Positions 41,863-51,970 of a stretch of DNA of 64,000 nucleotides are shown here, piece after piece. The notes below the pieces were generated by a model, which ran no database searches, had not been told where the DNA came from, and saw nothing but the letters and a program-made list of their open reading frames with translations. Each line of letters opens with the position of its first letter. The first letter of the stretch is position 1. This DNA comes from JABWCQ01 sp964530625 (GTDB lineage Bacteria > Electryoneota > RPQS01). The translations under genes were made by a program, and so were the position numbers. The stretch is from the NCBI GenBank assembly GCA_964530625.1, contig CAZHAK010000010.1, positions 26,574-90,573 of the forward strand, given 5' to 3'.

Positions 41863-43524
41863 TTAACTAATCTGTCGCCACGCGCCACGTTGAACAGTAT
41901 GCACTTTCGGCGTTCCGGGAGGCCAGTTGTCCGGATCAAGCAGATCCGTATCAAATCCCCAATCTCGATTCGGAGCGGTGTAGTATCCACCATAACCCCA
42001 TGGAGTATCGGAGTAGCGGCTAAACCAAAGATCGATAATGCTACCTCGATAGGTTACCCACTTGCCGCCCCATTTCTCAATGAAGCGGAGCAGATTCTCA
42101 AGACCGCCGCTATAGTTGCCGCCATCAATTGAGGCAACGTGCCCGGTCATAATACACGCATTGACAGTCATGTTCGATGCCACTCGATTATTTAACGATT
42201 GTGTCGAGCGTGAGTCTAACCATGCGGGGGATAGAAACGTGATCGCATCGCAAAGTAACGCTGTGCCGCGCTTGACTCCCGTATTGTAGTTGCCCCAAAC
42301 ATACATTGGCAAGTCCGTCGCAACGGTCAATCCGCCCGGAGGTAGCTGAGTCGCATTTGTTAGCCTAACCGCAGGAGCGTCACCGCGATTGTCACTTATG
42401 TAGATAATGCGATTTGCTGGGTAGGAACTATCAGCCAACATCCGCCCAATGTCAATTTCAATCACGTCCATGTGTACGTTTTCGCGGTCGTCGTAGAACT
42501 GGTTTGCCACGTACGTGAAGAAAGCTGGTGTCGCAATGACGTTGTTTGCGCTGTCACTAACTACACCATCAACATAACGTATACCCGCTTTGTACCAGTA
42601 CTTGGAATCCCGTTCCTGTGGCCCGTCAGTCAGTGTGTCACCGCGTTCAACGATTTCATGTTGGTCAGCGGCAGGTGGCAAAGGTAAACGAAGTGTTGTC
42701 ATACCATGAGCTCTGTCACGAAACTGACCACCCCAAAGCGAGAGCGCCTCAGTGGCCCAATCCGCGCGACGGTTATCCAACCAGTATGACCCGCGCCACA
42801 CATTTTGGTAAACGCCGAGTTGGTCCTTAACATTGACGGGGCCGCCAGGATCGTCGTGAGCGCCATCTTTTCTATGGTGCCAGTATCTTCCTCCCGCCGT
42901 CACATAGGAATTACAGGCGATGCCGGAGTTTGAGCCCATGTAAAGGTTTGCATTCGTGTGCACTCGGCCTTCAAAGGTCATTGTGGGGCCGGGGAAGATT
43001 TCTAAATCCTCATCGTAGAATACGCCGAATTGAAAGAGCGGAATAAACTGATGCTGAACTTCTCTGTTAATCGTCGTGGAGGAACGTCCCGACAAAGCCC
43101 TCGCCATGACATTGTAGCGCGTCACATAGCCGATCAGTCCCATGTAGTCGCCCGCCGTGATGATTTCCTGCGTCGGTACACCCTCTTTTGTGACATCAAA
43201 GAGATCGTAAGTGTATCCATCCATGTTTGGATACGGTAATGAATCCAGCACGGACTGCTCCGGGTCGAGATTAATCAACAAAAGTTGCTTAAGCTCAGCG
43301 GATCCCCATTCAATCGCAGCCTCAGCCGCATAGAATGTTCTGGTTTCGTCAAGCGCCGTGGTCTCCACCTTCGCCGTGCCCAATGAATTCAGCGAGGAGG
43401 AAGTTGCGATAAACATTAATCCGGCTAACATCACAACCGCAGCGATCATGATCATGCCCTTTTGCCGGCTATTGTGCCCGTTCTTGCTGCCCTCGAGTTT
43501 TGGATGTCGCATCTTCATATTCAT
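41863..43524 (-). CDS. Large PilX-like prepilin-type protein
   Basis: A 553-residue protein with a basic N-terminus, then a KG/MIMIAAVVMLAGLMFIATSS segment (hydrophobic helix after a Gly, like PilX-type minor pilins, but with Met-Ile rather than Phe and no Glu5), and AAEAAIEWGSAEL as in PilX N-terminal regions. The large C-terminal part (VHTNANLYMGSNSG, WGNYNTG) resembles the DUF4900-like surface domains of this protein class. It lies directly after pilW- and pilV-like genes, so it is probably a tip or priming component, comparable in position to PilX/PilY1 sets. Confidence 0.78.
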   Translation of the reverse strand: MNMKMRHPKLEGSKNGHNSRQKGMIMIAAVVMLAGLMFIATSSSLNSLGTAKVETTALDETRTFYAAEAAIEWGSAELKQLLLINLDPEQSVLDSLPYPNMDGYTYDLFDVTKEGVPTQEIITAGDYMGLIGYVTRYNVMARALSGRSSTTINREVQHQFIPLFQFGVFYDEDLEIFPGPTMTFEGRVHTNANLYMGSNSGIACNSYVTAGGRYWHHRKDGAHDDPGGPVNVKDQLGVYQNVWRGSYWLDNRRADWATEALSLWGGQFRDRAHGMTTLRLPLPPAADQHEIVERGDTLTDGPQERDSKYWYKAGIRYVDGVVSDSANNVIATPAFFTYVANQFYDDRENVHMDVIEIDIGRMLADSSYPANRIIYISDNRGDAPAVRLTNATQLPPGGLTVATDLPMYVWGNYNTGVKRGTALLCDAITFLSPAWLDSRSTQSLNNRVASNMTVNACIMTGHVASIDGGNYSGGLENLLRFIEKWGGKWVTYRGSIIDLWFSRYSDTPWGYGGYYTAPNRDWGFDTDLLDPDNWPPGTPKVHTVQRGAWRQIS

Positions 43525-43533
43525 CCTTGGGCG

Positions 43534-44304
43534 TTAAGAGGCGTTTAGATTTAGGTTTCGTCCGCGCACCATGAAGCGATAAACTTCACGGCGAAAATTA
43601 TCGTACCAATACCTGCCATCGGGCAGCATGACGATGTCGCTGTAAGCTCGTTGCTCTTCTTCACTCGAGCGCACGACCAGAGTTATCTCTATTGCGGTGA
43701 CGCGCAATCGCTGACCTAGGGTCAAAACGTATCCGCCGACGGGTATCGGGCCGGATTGCGGCAATTCGTCCCCACTGTTATCAAAGTACCTGAAAAGTAC
43801 CGCATCAACATTGTTTCCGACCATGCGGGAGTTCCGCGCTCCCCACTCGACCGAATCGCGCTCCCACTCCCAAATGTCTTGCTGGATTCCGTTATCATTG
43901 TGGAATAGACTGATGGTTTCAGTCAAAGAGTCGTTGTCAATATCGCAACTGAAGACCAGCTCGTAAGACGACGCATACTCTATGGGTTCATGGAAACTGT
44001 TGCTCCACGCAAGGCTCGGAACGTCTCTGTCAATGTCGTTTGAGTCGCCGTCAATATCTTCGGTAGCAAACAGCCCCATGAGACGAACGTCTTTGACAAT
44101 TTTCATCGCGAGCAACCGCCCTTCTTTGGTTGCTGCGGATCTACTCTCCTCTTTTGCCGCTGTGGATGCTGCCACATAGTACAATGAAAAAAGGGAGACG
44201 AGAATGACGGTGCCAAGTGTCATGGCGATTGTCATCTCGATTAGGGAGCCACCCTTCTGTGCCCTGCGCATTGCCCGTTTGCCGCTATGCATTTGCCGGT
44301 TCAT
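43534..44304 (-). CDS. PilW-like minor prepilin
   Basis: A 256-residue minor pilin with a type III prepilin signal: QKGG followed by SLIEMTIAMTLGTVILVSLF, including the Glu at position 5 after the cleavage Gly. The long globular domain (about 220 residues) ends in basic residues. Minor pilins of this kind prime assembly. It is preceded by the pilV-like gene (15 bases) and followed by the pilX-like gene (9 bases). Confidence 0.82.
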   Translation of the reverse strand: MNRQMHSGKRAMRRAQKGGSLIEMTIAMTLGTVILVSLFSLYYVAASTAAKEESRSAATKEGRLLAMKIVKDVRLMGLFATEDIDGDSNDIDRDVPSLAWSNSFHEPIEYASSYELVFSCDIDNDSLTETISLFHNDNGIQQDIWEWERDSVEWGARNSRMVGNNVDAVLFRYFDNSGDELPQSGPIPVGGYVLTLGQRLRVTAIEITLVVRSSEEEQRAYSDIVMLPDGRYWYDNFRREVYRFMVRGRNLNLNAS

Positions 44305-44319
44305 CAGTAAGGTGTCCTT

Positions 44320-44703
44320 TTACAGTTGTGCTACCATTGTTGTCGCTTGTGCCAAGTGTTTGTCGCCGTCAAAGAGGATTTGCACCGTGACCCGCTTGAT
44401 GTTTCCCAAGTCCGCAACCACTACTCGTCTCCGGTAGTCTGGCTGATCATCATACGAGCTTCCATAACTGGATTCTGCCGATAAAATGTTCGCATATTGA
44501 TTGTTGCGCACGGTCTCAAGCTCCAACCTTAGCAGGTTGTTGGCCATCTCCATTTTCTCGACGTATCGATTTGTCTTAGCAATCCCCACAAAAGACGACA
44601 TGACCACCACAAGACCACCGGTAACAATAAACACGGTGACCAAGACTTCAAGCAGGCTAACTCCCGCTTGCCATTTTCGTGCGATTCTTTTCACGTTCAT
44701 CAT
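44320..44703 (-). CDS. PilV-like minor prepilin
   Basis: A small 127-residue minor pilin with the prepilin signal WQAG followed by VSLLEVLVTVFIVTGGLVVV (Glu5 kept). The rest is a short pilin-type globular domain with a YRRRVVVADL strand. First of three consecutive prepilin-like genes; it begins 21 bases after the barrel protein gene. Confidence 0.82.
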   Translation of the reverse strand: MMNVKRIARKWQAGVSLLEVLVTVFIVTGGLVVVMSSFVGIAKTNRYVEKMEMANNLLRLELETVRNNQYANILSAESSYGSSYDDQPDYRRRVVVADLGNIKRVTVQILFDGDKHLAQATTMVAQL

Positions 44704-44724
44704 TCACCCCCTTATTGGAGTAGA

Positions 44725-45474
44725 TTAACGGAGTGCCTGCGACAGACCAAGCGAAATGCTCCAGTTGCCGTTTTCGCCGCTTGCCGCTTCTCCTGTAATG
44801 GAGTAACCGTCCGGCAGATGCCATTCCAGTCCAATTAAGGGACTTATTGGCTGCTCACCGTCGGAGTATGTGTTGCTGCCCGAGGCAGCTTCAAGAATTT
44901 GGCCTGCATATGAAACGGTGAAGTCTCGTTTACCGTTCAGATAGGTTTTGCTCGCTCCGATATAGGGAGTGACTTCAGCTATTCTATAGCCAACGGTGAC
45001 AGACGGCTGTATTTCCTGCCACAGATATTTGTTTGAAACTTTTCGTCCGCTTCGCGTAACGTCGCCTTCGGCACTAAAACCAATATACGAGACGCCAGCA
45101 TTAACTTGAAAGCGGCTTGTAATTGGAAGGCCGGCCTTCAATCCGGCGCCCCAAGCTAGGCTTAGGCTGCTCGAGAAGGGCGAGAATCCGTTGTCAAAAT
45201 CGTCAAAGTCAAGATTTGCGGTACCAAGCTTCCCTTGAATATCAAGAAAGTCCGCCAATCCGTAGCGACCGGTTAAGAACAGCCGTTGAGACTGAGTCCC
45301 ACCGCTGCCCGACAGTTCCGAGGACATCGGCACGTTATAGGACGCGCGCTCCGCTTCAACGGTCATGCTGGTAACTGCGTTGCCGACACAGAATGCCGGA
45401 CCGCCTACCATTGCGTCAGCCGAACTGACGACAAACACAAGGAGGCTGAAGAGTATTATATTGTTGTGTTTCAT
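44725..45474 (-). CDS. Outer-membrane beta-barrel protein
   Basis: A 249-residue protein with a signal peptide (about 1-21, VVSSADA) and amphipathic beta strands of about ten residues throughout (RLFLTGRYGLADFLDIQG, SFSPFSSSLSLAWGAGLKAG style), resembling small porin or OmpW/OmpA-like barrels. It lies 11 bases after the giant Ig-repeat gene and before three prepilins, so it may anchor or export the Ig-repeat protein, or be a pilus accessory. The family was not recognised with certainty. Confidence 0.78.
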   Translation of the reverse strand: MKHNNIILFSLLVFVVSSADAMVGGPAFCVGNAVTSMTVEAERASYNVPMSSELSGSGGTQSQRLFLTGRYGLADFLDIQGKLGTANLDFDDFDNGFSPFSSSLSLAWGAGLKAGLPITSRFQVNAGVSYIGFSAEGDVTRSGRKVSNKYLWQEIQPSVTVGYRIAEVTPYIGASKTYLNGKRDFTVSYAGQILEAASGSNTYSDGEQPISPLIGLEWHLPDGYSITGEAASGENGNWSISLGLSQALR

Positions 45475-45485
45475 GATTGCCTCGC

Positions 45486-48400
45486 TTATTGGACTATCTC
45501 GTCGTCACGATTTACTGGCGGAGCCGCTGTTGGGAACTGTGACAGCAATGTGAATGTCTCCGTAAAAGCGTAAGCCGCGCCGTAGGTTGCTTCAACATTT
45601 ATGAGGACTGGCGTTGCGGCATCGTCGTCGTTCGTCGTAAGATTATTGAAGAAGCTGACAGTATAGCTTGTGTCACCCGGACAACCAATCACGATTTCAC
45701 TAGGATATACGTTGCCGGTGCTTGCACTGAATCTAACAGACGTACCCTGAACCATCGGCCAATAATTAGCATCGTACAACGCGAATCGAATAAGGGCATT
45801 TTCACCGATGCGAAGCGTGCGCTCATTCGGATCACCGTTCACAGTAACTTCACGAATGCTAAGCAAAGGCTGACTATAGTCAAAGGTAACGTTCGTCGTG
45901 GCCCAAACCCACACACTATCACCCGTTGCATCGACACCTGCCGTGCGCGCGACAATCTTAGCGACACCGTTCTGACTCGGTACGTTCGTGCATAAAATCG
46001 CTGTCCCAAGATTTGGATCAGTCAATGTGTTCAACCAGCGACTCACTGTGGGTAACGGATTTCCGCTGTACAGTCTGACTCGCGCGAAGCCGGCTGAGTC
46101 CGTGTAACCTGTTGCGGTAGTGATCACGCCACCGGAAGTCGTGAAGTAAACTGCCGTTCCCGGCGTCACTGGATTGTTGTATTGATCGCCGATCAGACAG
46201 ACCACTTCGACGCTTTCGCCAACGATATCCATGCCGAACATATTGCATGGAGACGCGCCAATTGCCATATGACTGGAGAGACATCCGTCCGCTACGTTTT
46301 CGATGAAAGCCGGACCGGCATAGATCAGGATTTCAGTCGAAACTGCGCTGATGCCCGCACACAACGCCCGAATTCGCGCTGTTCCGCTGACTGTTCCGCT
46401 GTTATACGCAACGGTCGCTTGACCGTTAATCGTCGGGATAGCACCAACACTCGACAGGAAGTCTCCGCCGCCCGGCGAGTTATTGATGTTAAAGTACACA
46501 GGCGTACCGTCAATGACGTTATTATTGTTCGCGTCTCGAACAGTAGCGGTCACCAGCAGTGTTTCATTGCGCCCGCTTCCTCGGACACCGACTGAACCCG
46601 GATTGAAGCTGAGTTGGATACTATTCGGATTCCCGGGCAGCAGGTATACAGTGTAGGTTGCTGAAGCTGTTCCCGCCGTAGCAGTGATCGTGGCCGTACC
46701 CGTTTGCGATGAGCTGAACGGTACCTGTGCATTGCCCTGTGAGTTGGTCACTCGGCTTCCGGTGATGTTTCCGATAGTCGTGGTAAACTGCACCTCAACA
46801 TTGGAGAGCGGGTGACCCACGGCATCCGTGACTCGTGCGGTGATGCTATCCGTCGCAATACCGTTTGCGGGCAGGCTGTCAACCGCCGCCGACAAAATCA
46901 CTACGGCCGGATCGCCGACACGGTAGATGATCTGTACGCTGTCGCGAACCTGCGGATTTGCTTCAGCCCACGCGGACACAAAGAACGTATCAGGCGTAGT
47001 GCTGGAGATCAGCGTGTTGTTGGCGACGCCGCCGACGGTTGTGCGAAGGTTTTCAAGCGTTCCCGAAAGCGGCGGAATGCTGAATCGGACCTGTGTACCG
47101 TTCGGAACAGGATTTCCGTTCTGATCGGTCACGTTGGCTGTCAGTGCAGAGGATGAGTTGTTGTCGGCAAACAGAATTGTCGGTGACGCGGTTAATGACA
47201 ACGTCGTTGGCGTTGAGGCGGCAAACGTCACGTTTGTCTGTGCCGTCAAGGTTGCTCCATATGTCGCGCTGACCACCGCAGTACCTGTCTGCGTGGAAGC
47301 TCTCAAATTCACGGTAGCCACGCCGCTCGCGTTGGTTACGGCTGATTGCGGAATCGTTCCACTATTCGTCCCAAAGAACACGGTCACTTCCGGAATGGCG
47401 ATTTGCGAAGCCGTTTCATATACATGTACGCTAATTGCGGAAAGAGAGATACCGTCCGCGATGACCATGCTTGGCACCGCGTTAGCTGAAATAGTTACAC
47501 CGCGTAGAGTCACGGCAGCCGTGCCCTGTGACGTTCCCGAAACCGCGGTCAATGTGCTGATCAAATTAGTTGCGCGAGCCTCTGGTGTGAAACTCAACGT
47601 TGCCACGCCGCTCGAATTCGTCACCGTATTGACTGGAGTGAAGTTAAATCCGCTTGCGGTCCACGTCACGGTAGTGTTTGCCAAGGGAACGCCCATCGCG
47701 TCCAAGACAGTCGCGCTGACTGGCATGGAAGTCACGCCATCGGCACGCACGGAGCTGGATTGCGGAACGACGGCAATCTGCTGCGGCGTCGGTGAATACA
47801 TATTAACCATCGACGTGTCACCCAACTGCGAACCGAAACTGCAAATCACTTGAGCGTTTCCGCTAACGGTTGACGCGACAAGATTAGCGGATGCGATGCC
47901 CGATGCGTTCGTCACAATACTATTCGGAATAGAACCTAAATTCGTGCCAAACGACACTTCACGGCCTGAAATCGCGACCAGACTCGTAGTTTCACGTACA
48001 TGTGCTTGTATTTGATTAGTCGAGACTCCGTTGGCGGGCATGGCAGTGAATTGCGCATTGGATGTTATCGTCACACCACGCAAATCAATCACTACAGAGT
48101 CCGCGGCAGACTGCGAATTCACGCGCACTGTCGTGGAAGCATCTGTTATTCTGCCTGCTGAACGGAACGCATTGTTTGCCCAACCCAACGAATCGGTGAA
48201 CGTCGTGCCCAATAGCAAACTACCGGGTCCATTCACGCTCCAGACAACCGCGACGTTACTAATTGGCGAACCACTCTGATCAAGCAGTCGGCAAGTCATG
48301 GCCGACGAACTCACGCCATCAGCAAGAATTGACGACTGCGAAGCCTCGAGGTCTAAGCCCGAGGGCGACGGCGAGAAGAGTTGAATCTGCACCGTATCCC

Positions 48401-51400
48401 GCAATTGCGCGCCGTAACGGACAATGATCGAAGCCTGGCCGACCTGTGTGCCTGCTATGTAGTTGAACGTTACCACACCGGACTCTGATGTCACACCGCT
48501 CGCAGGAATTGATCCCATCGAAGCGCCGCACAATATAGTCGCGCCGGGAATGGCGATAGTGCTGCTGGTTTCACGCAGGTTAACTGTAATCGTTGCAGTC
48601 GCCGCGCCGTTCGCTGGAAGCATCGTAACATCACTAGTGACGTCCAGCGAAACACCTAAGAGTGTCAGTGTATCTTGCTTCGCATCGCGCTCAATCGCGA
48701 CGTCAATCGGGGCGGCAAGATCGCTTGCCGACGCGACGGTCGAGAAAACCGACGTAGCAATACCATTTTCATTGGTAATCACTGTAGTTGGTTGGAAACT
48801 TCCGTACAGGATGGACGTAAATGCAACGGGCGTGGATGGAACAGGATTGCCGCCCTCATCCACGACTAAAGCCGAAACCTGAGTTGTGGTCACGCCGTTC
48901 GCGAGTAGCGAGCGGTTGCCTATTGTCAGAACAATGTCTTCGGCCTCCGTATTAGTAAGAATCAACGAAGTCTGTGCGCGTAGAGTGTCGCCGTAGGACG
49001 CGCTGATCTGCACGTCACCGGGTTCATCTCCTGCCTGATAGACAGCCAATGCAATACCACTGGAGTTCGTTTCCGCAAACTGCTGAATCGATCCGACCGT
49101 TGCAGCAAATCTTACTGTGCCGTTAGCCACGGCGACTCCGCTCGATGTTTCACGAACTGTCGCACGTGCGTTCGTCGTGCTTGTGCCGTTGGCGGGAAGC
49201 GCATCGGTATCAAGTCCCACGGTTATCGAGACACCGCGCATGGTCACTGCAAAGGAGCTGCTCTCACCTTCAACCATGGCATTAACTAATTGTGAAGCAT
49301 CTGTAACTGACGCAGCGCTGTAGAATTGCGCGGTGGCTTGACCTTGCGCATCCGTTTCATCGCTTAGTATTGTGAGTCGGCCAATCCCATTGCCTAAAGT
49401 CCAATTGACATCACGACCACTAACGGGCAGACCATGTTCATCGCGCACCGTAGCCGTGATAACCGTGGACGAAGTTCCGCTGGCAAGAATTGAAGACGTT
49501 GGGCTTGTCAGTACGAGTCCGGCAACATCAGGCGCCGAAAATTCAACTTCACCATAGCCACTAGCCGCACCGGCGTTCGCCACAATAGCACAGTTGCCGA
49601 CTTGACGCGTGCTGGTAAGATTAGTCGTAAAGGTTCCGGTAGAATTTGTAAATCCGGAAGTCGGGAGCAGAGTACCGATGGTACTGCTGACCGAAATGGC
49701 GACGCCTCCGCCGAGCGGATTTCCAAAGGCGTCATAGACGCGGCAAACAACCTGCGTACTGGACACGCCATCCGCAGGTATCTGCGCCGTGCCGGGAGTG
49801 ACTTCCACGGTCGCGGCAGGGCCAGCCACATACGTAGCCGTCTGCTCAGCGCTCAGCTCAACGGTTGAAGCAGTAATCAAATCCGTCCCGGCAGTTGTAG
49901 CGCTTGTCAATGTCGCAAGAGCATAGCCGCCTGTGGTGACTGCGCTGAAAATGCTGCTGATGGGATCGCCGCGACGATCCGGGCCGCGCACACTCTTCGG
50001 CGCAGTGTAACTGTCCAAGCGGACCTCGCGATCAAACGCGCTGGACATTCCGCTCTTAAAAATATTCCGCGGCTTGCCGCCCGTAATAGTACTATATCCG
50101 TCCAATTGTCCGGACTCCGACGTGAACGTAACAACCGTTCCGTTGGACACGGGACGGTTTTGACTGTCAAGAACCTGTGCACGCAAAGTAGACGTGCTCT
50201 GGCCATCAGCAATCAATTGACGCGGCGTGACGGTCATGGAAATCGCATTAGGAACAGTTGCCCTAAGATAAACCGAACCACTTCCTGTAATGGATACGTT
50301 AGTGGCGGTTACTGTGGCGTTGCCGGGATTTAATCCCGCGCGAAATGTCGCGTTAGCATATCCTGAGGCATCGGTTGAAGCCGATTCGGTAATGGTGCCG
50401 TTGACGCTGCTAAAGGCGACAATCGTGCCAGCGGATGCCGGATTTCCGTATGTGTCGCGAGCCAGCGCGCGTACGGTAGTTTCGCTTGCGTTGTCCGCCC
50501 AAAGGGAATCCGTGCCCATCGAAACAGCCAGTGACGCCAACGCGCCCGGCTGAACACTAATGACAGTCGCGCCGTTGATCGTTCCGGTGGACGCGGTAAT
50601 AGTAACGTTGCCTGCCGTCACCGGTGCGCGATACGACGTCGTGGCTATGCCATTCACCGTCGTGACCGCCTGCGCGGAGAACGACCCGGAGTTAGCCGTA
50701 AACGTCACCAAGACATTGCTTCCCAGCGTTTGACCATTTTCATCAATCACGCGCGCGCTGATAACAGACGTGTCCATCCCCGCCGTCATTGTGGACAGCG
50801 AAGTGTTCACTTGTATCGAAGAAGCTGCGTAAGGCTGGAGGAATTGAACGACTACCGTGTCGGCGTTGTCATTATAGCGAGCGATAACAATCGCCGCCCC
50901 GACGGACTCAGTTGAAGTCAAGGTCGCGATCGCCGTTCCACTCTGTGCGTCGGTGATCCCGGGCGACGTAATCACACCGCGTGATGTCGAAAATTCGACT
51001 TCCACTCCCCCGACGGGATTGTTGTTCGCAGTGCGCACGCGAGCGCGAATTTGAGTGGTAGAGGCACCGTTGTCGGCGAACAACGTATCGTCATCCGACA
51101 CCACGCTTACCAGTCCGTTCGGATCAACTCCCTCGGTACTCACTCGAATCGAACGGGTCTGCGCGGTCTGCATACTGACAAGCTCGACGTGAAGCGACAC
51201 ATTGCCGGTATCTGCGGGCGCGGTGTAACTTGTGCGCGCATGACCGTAATTGTCCGTGGCCACGGTGACATCAGGTCCGGCGTCGCCGAAACTGCCTCGT
51301 GTGGCGGTGAAGCGCACATTTTCTCCGGGCGCAGGTTCATCCTGCTCGTTGACGACACGGGCGTCCACCCACGCCGTGGCAAGCGGCATAATCACGGGCG

Positions 51401-51551
51401 GATCAATAGTGATTGAATCTATGAAAGCGAGATTGTCTCGTGCAGAAGACACGGGACTAAGATCACCTTTCTGTTCACAACCATACCACAGGGCGACGCT
51501 GAGCAACGTACCCATGGGCAACCAAAATCCTAATGGCAAACGGCGCTGCAT
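45486..51551 (-). CDS. Giant Ig-like (Big_1/invasin-type) repeat surface protein
   Basis: About 2,021 residues. The N-terminus has a hydrophobic signal and a cysteine at a possible lipobox (LWYGC, imperfect), so a lipoprotein is plausible. The body consists of about nineteen bacterial Ig-like repeats of 90-100 residues, each opening with a motif like ILADGVSST or LPANGTSTT and containing GNPV...V.FT..G and TTNASGVA..... blocks. In the middle, repeats alternate between two types, one with RETS and one with D..G.P, giving a supra-repeat of about 190 residues. The start is the ATG at 51551 with AAGGAG upstream, not the ATG at 51578. It is the first gene after a sigma-54 promoter and heads a 20-kb pil run. 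Likely an adhesin or stalk; no ligand inferred. Confidence 0.88.
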   Translation of the reverse strand: MQRRLPLGFWLPMGTLLSVALWYGCEQKGDLSPVSSARDNLAFIDSITIDPPVIMPLATAWVDARVVNEQDEPAPGENVRFTATRGSFGDAGPDVTVATDNYGHARTSYTAPADTGNVSLHVELVSMQTAQTRSIRVSTEGVDPNGLVSVVSDDDTLFADNGASTTQIRARVRTANNNPVGGVEVEFSTSRGVITSPGITDAQSGTAIATLTSTESVGAAIVIARYNDNADTVVVQFLQPYAASSIQVNTSLSTMTAGMDTSVISARVIDENGQTLGSNVLVTFTANSGSFSAQAVTTVNGIATTSYRAPVTAGNVTITASTGTINGATVISVQPGALASLAVSMGTDSLWADNASETTVRALARDTYGNPASAGTIVAFSSVNGTITESASTDASGYANATFRAGLNPGNATVTATNVSITGSGSVYLRATVPNAISMTVTPRQLIADGQSTSTLRAQVLDSQNRPVSNGTVVTFTSESGQLDGYSTITGGKPRNIFKSGMSSAFDREVRLDSYTAPKSVRGPDRRGDPISSIFSAVTTGGYALATLTSATTAGTDLITASTVELSAEQTATYVAGPAATVEVTPGTAQIPADGVSSTQVVCRVYDAFGNPLGGGVAISVSSTIGTLLPTSGFTNSTGTFTTNLTSTRQVGNCAIVANAGAASGYGEVEFSAPDVAGLVLTSPTSSILASGTSSTVITATVRDEHGLPVSGRDVNWTLGNGIGRLTILSDETDAQGQATAQFYSAASVTDASQLVNAMVEGESSSFAVTMRGVSITVGLDTDALPANGTSTTNARATVRETSSGVAVANGTVRFAATVGSIQQFAETNSSGIALAVYQAGDEPGDVQISASYGDTLRAQTSLILTNTEAEDIVLTIGNRSLLANGVTTTQVSALVVDEGGNPVPSTPVAFTSILYGSFQPTTVITNENGIATSVFSTVASASDLAAPIDVAIERDAKQDTLTLLGVSLDVTSDVTMLPANGAATATITVNLRETSSTIAIPGATILCGASMGSIPASGVTSESGVVTFNYIAGTQVGQASIIVRYGAQLRDTVQIQLFSPSPSGLDLEASQSSILADGVSSSAMTCRLLDQSGSPISNVAVVWSVNGPGSLLLGTTFTDSLGWANNAFRSAGRITDASTTVRVNSQSAADSVVIDLRGVTITSNAQFTAMPANGVSTNQIQAHVRETTSLVAISGREVSFGTNLGSIPNSIVTNASGIASANLVASTVSGNAQVICSFGSQLGDTSMVNMYSPTPQQIAVVPQSSSVRADGVTSMPVSATVLDAMGVPLANTTVTWTASGFNFTPVNTVTNSSGVATLSFTPEARATNLISTLTAVSGTSQGTAAVTLRGVTISANAVPSMVIADGISLSAISVHVYETASQIAIPEVTVFFGTNSGTIPQSAVTNASGVATVNLRASTQTGTAVVSATYGATLTAQTNVTFAASTPTTLSLTASPTILFADNNSSSALTANVTDQNGNPVPNGTQVRFSIPPLSGTLENLRTTVGGVANNTLISSTTPDTFFVSAWAEANPQVRDSVQIIYRVGDPAVVILSAAVDSLPANGIATDSITARVTDAVGHPLSNVEVQFTTTIGNITGSRVTNSQGNAQVPFSSSQTGTATITATAGTASATYTVYLLPGNPNSIQLSFNPGSVGVRGSGRNETLLVTATVRDANNNNVIDGTPVYFNINNSPGGGDFLSSVGAIPTINGQATVAYNSGTVSGTARIRALCAGISAVSTEILIYAGPAFIENVADGCLSSHMAIGASPCNMFGMDIVGESVEVVCLIGDQYNNPVTPGTAVYFTTSGGVITTATGYTDSAGFARVRLYSGNPLPTVSRWLNTLTDPNLGTAILCTNVPSQNGVAKIVARTAGVDATGDSVWVWATTNVTFDYSQPLLSIREVTVNGDPNERTLRIGENALIRFALYDANYWPMVQGTSVRFSASTGNVYPSEIVIGCPGDTSYTVSFFNNLTTNDDDAATPVLINVEATYGAAYAFTETFTLLSQFPTAAPPVNRDDEIVQ

Positions 51552-51920
51552 CACATGCACTCCTTGCGCTTTATCCATGATTGAAACTTATTATGAGCGA
51601 ATACGGCGGCCTGCGATTGGAATGCGGTCATAGTCGCGGCCTTACTGCTGATCCAACTTTGTGTGTGATCTCGAGTGCGATTTTTTAAGAGAGTTAAAGG
51701 AACTCTGTAAGATTCGCGTGCTCGCAACCTCACGACGCGCGTGACTTCAGCCCTTACCACCTTTTGCAATGCATGTGCCATGCACTTTCTACCGGACAAT
51801 CCACTAATTTCTATGTGGTTCGCAATTTCTTATGCACTTGTTTTGCCGCGTTCAACTGTTTGTTTTGTAGAATTTGCCGTTAGCAGTCTTGCAATAACCA
51901 ATTCTTGCATGTTGCAAAAG
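51552..51920 (-). other. Long leader of the Ig-repeat gene
   Basis: About 370 bases without a credible gene. It holds a sigma-54 promoter (51765-51780), giving a predicted leader of about 200 bases, and a perfect hairpin AGAGTT / AACTCT with a 5-base loop at 51690-51706. No typical riboswitch core was recognised. An 82-residue frame here is rejected. Confidence 0.45.
51765..51780 (-). promoter_or_regulatory. Sigma-54 promoter of the Ig-repeat/minor pilin operon
   Basis: Minus strand TGGCAC, 5 bases, TTGCA. The GG and GC dinucleotides are spaced 12 positions apart, exactly as required for -24/-12 recognition by RpoN. Predicted transcription start about 51754. Confidence 0.75.
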
Positions 51921-51952
51921 GAAAACCCGCGGCCACTTGTCCGCGGGTTTTC
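51921..51952 (-). terminator. Intrinsic terminator after pilA
   Basis: Perfect 12-bp stem GAAAACCCGCGG / CCGCGGGTTTTC with an 8-base loop, 19 bases after the pilA stop; the transcript continues into TTTTGC. It isolates the abundant pilA message from the operon that follows. Confidence 0.9.
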
Positions 51953-51970
51953 GCTTAGAGTCTGCTAACT

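Noticed and set aside
47134..47853. 239-residue plus-strand frame over the Ig-repeat gene
   Set aside because: Valine/alanine-rich shadow created by the repetitive threonine/glycine codons of the opposite strand.
51551..51799. 82-residue minus-strand frame upstream of the Ig-repeat gene
   Set aside because: Overlaps the sigma-54 promoter and leader; no domain, and a different frame from the real start with a good Shine-Dalgarno.
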